Source: Symsagittifera roscoffensis
Lineage: Eukaryota > Xenacoelomorpha > Acoela > Convolutidae
Assembly (NCBI RefSeq): GCF_963678635.1
Contig: NC_087070.1
Span: 14,077,840-14,141,839 of the forward strand
Length of the DNA stretch: 64,000 bases
Direction: 5' to 3'
Shown here: positions 61,494 to 64,000 of the stretch, in pieces
Layout of the letters: every line of letters starts with the position of its first letter
Numbering within the stretch: the stretch's first letter is position 1
Program-made: the position numbers and the translations under genes
The notes under the pieces: generated by a model
Seen by the model: only the letters and a program-made list of their open reading frames with translations
Told to the model about the DNA's origin: nothing
Databases searched by the model: none

Positions 61494-61739
61494 TTTTTTT
61501 TTTCACTGGTTTTTTTCACTAACCAAATCAAAAAAAAGTTTGATGGAAACTTCAAAATTTGAATTTAGTATCGAAAAAAATATATGAACAAGACAAGAAA
61601 TCTCGTTTAACTTACTTTGGTGTCAAAAGTTTTTCTTAGTTATGTTAGAAGTTTTTTCAATAAATATGATTGATTGGGAAGTTTCTGAAACAGAGTTTTT
61701 TTTTCTATAAATTATTTTAAAATCTGTGAATACTTCATT
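61494..61739. other. AT-rich spacer
   Basis: No gene or repeat recognised. It leads into the promoter-like repeats at 61,740. Confidence 0.5.
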
Positions 61740-61927
61740 CTGGTTGGCTGATATCACAAATATTGCCTGTGAGGGAATGCTTGATATGATTGGTTGTCAT
61801 CAAAAAAGATAAGAAAGTTTCCTATGAGTAATGCTCGCTTCTGATTGGTTGTTATCAAAAACGATAAAAATTTCCTTATAAATAATGCTCGATTCCGATT
61901 GGTTTATATCAAAACTGGTTGGATTGG
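61740..61927 (+). promoter_or_regulatory. Promoter with repeated ATTGG boxes and TATA
   Basis: Units of about 56 bp repeat: TGATTGGTTGTCATCAAAAA, TGATTGGTTGTTATCAAAAA and CGATTGGTTTATATCAAAAC, each followed in the first two by TTTCC and AATGCTCG. ATTGG is the reverse of a CCAAT box. TTATAAATAA (61,876-61,885) within the second unit is a good TATA box, 43 bp before the ATG at 61,928. The polymerase promoter at 56.5 kb also carries the CTGATTGG word, so the two may share regulation. Confidence 0.6.
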
Positions 61928-62356
61928 ATGATTTTTTCATCTTGCCCAAATAAGATGATATCCATTCAAGTTTTCTTTCACCTTAAAAACATTTGCTTAG
62001 GAGGTTTGCGCTTTTTATTTACTTTAACTAATTCTTTGAAGCTATTCAACTCTTTTATTAGAAAAGTTTGGGACATTCTAAATCTCCCATTTAATCTCAA
62101 GTTCTTTCTTGAGACCTCGTCATTGAATAGAAATGAAAGAGTCGCATGTCTTGAGTGTGGCAGAGAATACACACGTAAAGATGCGTCAAGACATCGTAGA
62201 ACCTGTGGTGTTTTGAAGTGCTCGAACTGTAACCGTTATACTTATAGCAGCGATGAACTCACAAATCATGTCAAGAAGAAGCATGCTTCTTGTCAACATA
62301 ATGTTAAATTATGTGCTCAGCAGTCTCCAAACACACTCCAAGAGAAGGTAAAATAA
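61928..62356 (+). CDS. Two-zinc-finger ORF related to the Polinton polymerase start
   Basis: An ATG 43 bp after a TATA box opens a 142-codon frame ending at TAA 62,354-62,356. The first 60 or so residues are hydrophobic, AT-rich-coded and may not be translated. From about residue 66 come LNRNERVACLECGREYTR and KDASRHRRTCG, a C-x2-C-x11-H-x4-C finger, then CSNCNRYTYSSDELTNH and VKKKH, a C-x2-C-x12-H-x4-H finger. The first finger and its leader LNRNE match the start of the minus-strand polymerase gene (LNRNEKVKCEKCGNEYRR), so the two are paralogous. GAGAAGGTAAAA at the 3' end offers a donor-like site, so this may be the first exon of a second polymerase copy or a stand-alone zinc-finger gene. 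Unlike the polymerase copy, both fingers are intact here. Confidence 0.6.
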   Translation: MIFSSCPNKMISIQVFFHLKNICLGGLRFLFTLTNSLKLFNSFIRKVWDILNLPFNLKFFLETSSLNRNERVACLECGREYTRKDASRHRRTCGVLKCSNCNRYTYSSDELTNHVKKKHASCQHNVKLCAQQSPNTLQEKVK

Positions 62357-62701
62357 ATATTTTTCTATTAAAAACATTGATGTTACTATGAATATTTATT
62401 TTTACTGAATCTGAAGTAAAATTGTGATAAATTTGAAATTTTTAGTAAAAAGTTTCTCATCACAATTTTTATTTGTCATTTTCTTATTCAAAGATTATGA
62501 TTGATGATAAAACGAGCAACAATCCTAAAGCAACAATTTTTCAATGGAAAACGATCCAAAAATCTTTAACCAACAGAAAAAACATTGATTGCAAGCTTGT
62601 AGTAAAAGTAAATTTGTAGTAAAAGTGCATAACAAACGCTAATGAGTGTTTAAGTATTTGTTAAAAAATTGTTAAAAACTGGATATTAATAAAACATCTA
62701 C
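62357..62701. other. Spacer, no gene seen
   Basis: AT-rich, with a short direct repeat GTAGTAAAAGT(A/G) near 62,600-62,630. It ends where the dispersed repeat begins. Confidence 0.5.
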
Positions 62702-63950
62702 TAATTGAAAGGTTTTGTGTAGTTATCATTTTAAATCTTTCCTTTTTAGTGCTTGTAAAAGTGTTCATAGAGTAGTGCAATGTTAAGCAGATAATGGAGG
62801 ATGATTTGTTAAAAATTATGGTTTTTTACATTTTTTTCGACGATTTCAAAAAACAAATTGATAACTTACCTAGAAAAGACAAAACAGATATGTTTTTGCC
62901 AACTTGTGAAAACCTCAACTTAATAGTATTTAACCTTCTCAACCGAAAATTTACTTCAATATAGAAATTCAGAGTTGAAACAGCAACATACAGCTATCAA
63001 CTTGAGAAAATCATTTGAAGATTTTTAGCAAAGTATTAATGATATTAATTCTGCTTCGGATCATTGAATGTTCGATAAAATTATAGGTTTTTCTGTCTAA
63101 AATTCAAATTTAAATTAAGAATTCGTTCAAATTGGATTAAGTTGGAAGATAGCAGATGAAGCAGAAACTGAGAAAGTACTAAATTGAGATAGAAACTCAA
63201 GTTATTTCATTAGGAGCTTTGATATTTTTTTGTTTGTAGGTAAATTTAAATGAAATTCCACATGTTTTGAGGATGATTTTTGAAGAAGAAATTCAATTCT
63301 GACATCTTTTGGAAGGTGATACATGAAACATAAATCAAAAATTCGCTTTCAAGATCTACATTTCATTTTTTTTCGACCAAAAAAACTTGAAGCAGAAAAT
63401 TTTTTGGAGAACTTAACACGGAACTTGCTGAAAAAATCTAAGCAAGCTCACACTTTAGCAGAACCAGATGTTGATTAAATTGAATTGAAAATGAAAAGTT
63501 TCAATTAGACACACAGTAAAGATTTTGTTCTGGTTAGCTGCAACTTTTTTATCAATTAGAAAATCAGGTAGAACTATAGAGTCTTTTGCTTAATAAACTT
63601 TGCATTATTTTTCATTTGTCACTGTTTGAACACTGATTTCTTTGCTTAATCGATTTTTGTGAGACGCGCTCTTTTAGAAGTATTTAGACGTTGCGTTTGT
63701 TAGAAACTAGATGCCCTGGCGTATTTCTACTTCCGAAGGTTTCCAGCTTATAACCAAAAGAGCTGCTCTTAATTTGTTCAAAAAGCCCAACTTGAAAATA
63801 CACTTTTTTATTCTCAATTTTTACATGTGCTTTTGAATGCTTTAACTAGCACCGATTCTTTCTCACTTGGACGTTTTTGAGAACACTTACGAGAAAAATC
63901 AAGAAAAAGAAGCGGTTTAGAAAATATTGTTTGCAAGATAAGTGACACTT
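62702..63950 (+). repeat. Dispersed repeat, copy 2 (pairs with 28,121-29,460)
   Basis: Same start (TAATTGAAAGGTTTTG), order and orientation as copy 1. GTGTTCATAGAGTAGTGCAA is at about 62,761 and GGCGTATTTCTACTTCCGAA at about 63,718. Similarity fades near the window edge. If the family is as long as the 3.1-kb block at 28.1 kb, the copy runs out of the window. No coding frame is recognised. Confidence 0.85.
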
Positions 63951-64000
63951 AATGATCACAAAAATTGTATTTTTGCTTACATAGTTTACTGTAACAACTG

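Noticed and set aside
50515-62356. A complete Polinton
   Set aside because: No integrase, packaging ATPase, protease or capsid gene and no long terminal inverted repeats could be recognised. Only the polymerase and possible cargo are supported.

Overview
The window is AT-rich animal DNA dominated by repeats. It contains no operons, no ribosome-binding-site architecture and no bacterial gene layout. It does contain satellite DNA, a minisatellite, decayed eukaryotic mobile elements and a splice-acceptor-flanked exon of a Cys-loop (pentameric) ligand-gated ion channel. That channel exon and a Polinton/Maverick-type DNA polymerase place it in a metazoan, most likely an invertebrate. A nematode is possible, but the sequence alone does not fix the species.

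Layout: (1) 1-28,118 is one satellite family with a unit of about 86 bp, all in the same orientation. The flanks (1-13,900 and 25,000-28,118) are diverged and carry segmental duplications: a 256-bp trimer, a 3.85-kb duplication and a 512-bp duplication. The core (13,930-24,990) is a highly homogeneous 172-bp dimer array with a further 8-9-dimer order. (2) 28,121-31,226 is a non-coding interspersed block lying inside the satellite; part of it recurs at 62,702-63,950. This block plus a satellite stub was then tandemly duplicated (29,481-31,692 and 31,693-33,904). (3) 33,911-36,772 is a nest of small inverted-repeat elements with GAGGCCAAAYTGTGCA-type ends. It holds the orphan ion-channel exon and a 341-bp near-perfect palindrome. 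(4) 37,500-49,870 is about 206 copies of a 60-bp minisatellite.

(5) 50,515-56,820 is a decayed Polinton/Maverick protein-primed family B DNA polymerase gene on the minus strand. It is split by a 5'-truncated LINE reverse transcriptase fragment in the same orientation. Upstream of the polymerase is a striking control region: four units of about 60 bp, each pairing a CArG-like box with CRE-like (TGACGTCA) sites, followed by a TATA box. (6) 57,700-62,360 on the plus strand holds three coding-looking segments that I do not recognise and a two-zinc-finger ORF. That ORF is clearly related to the zinc-finger start of the polymerase gene and has its own CCAAT/TATA-type promoter repeats.

Most short open frames in the satellite and minisatellite are by-products of repetition. 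The parts that deserve follow-up are the CArG/CRE array, the orphan channel exon, the large palindrome, the plus-strand genes next to the Polinton polymerase, and the hierarchical satellite.
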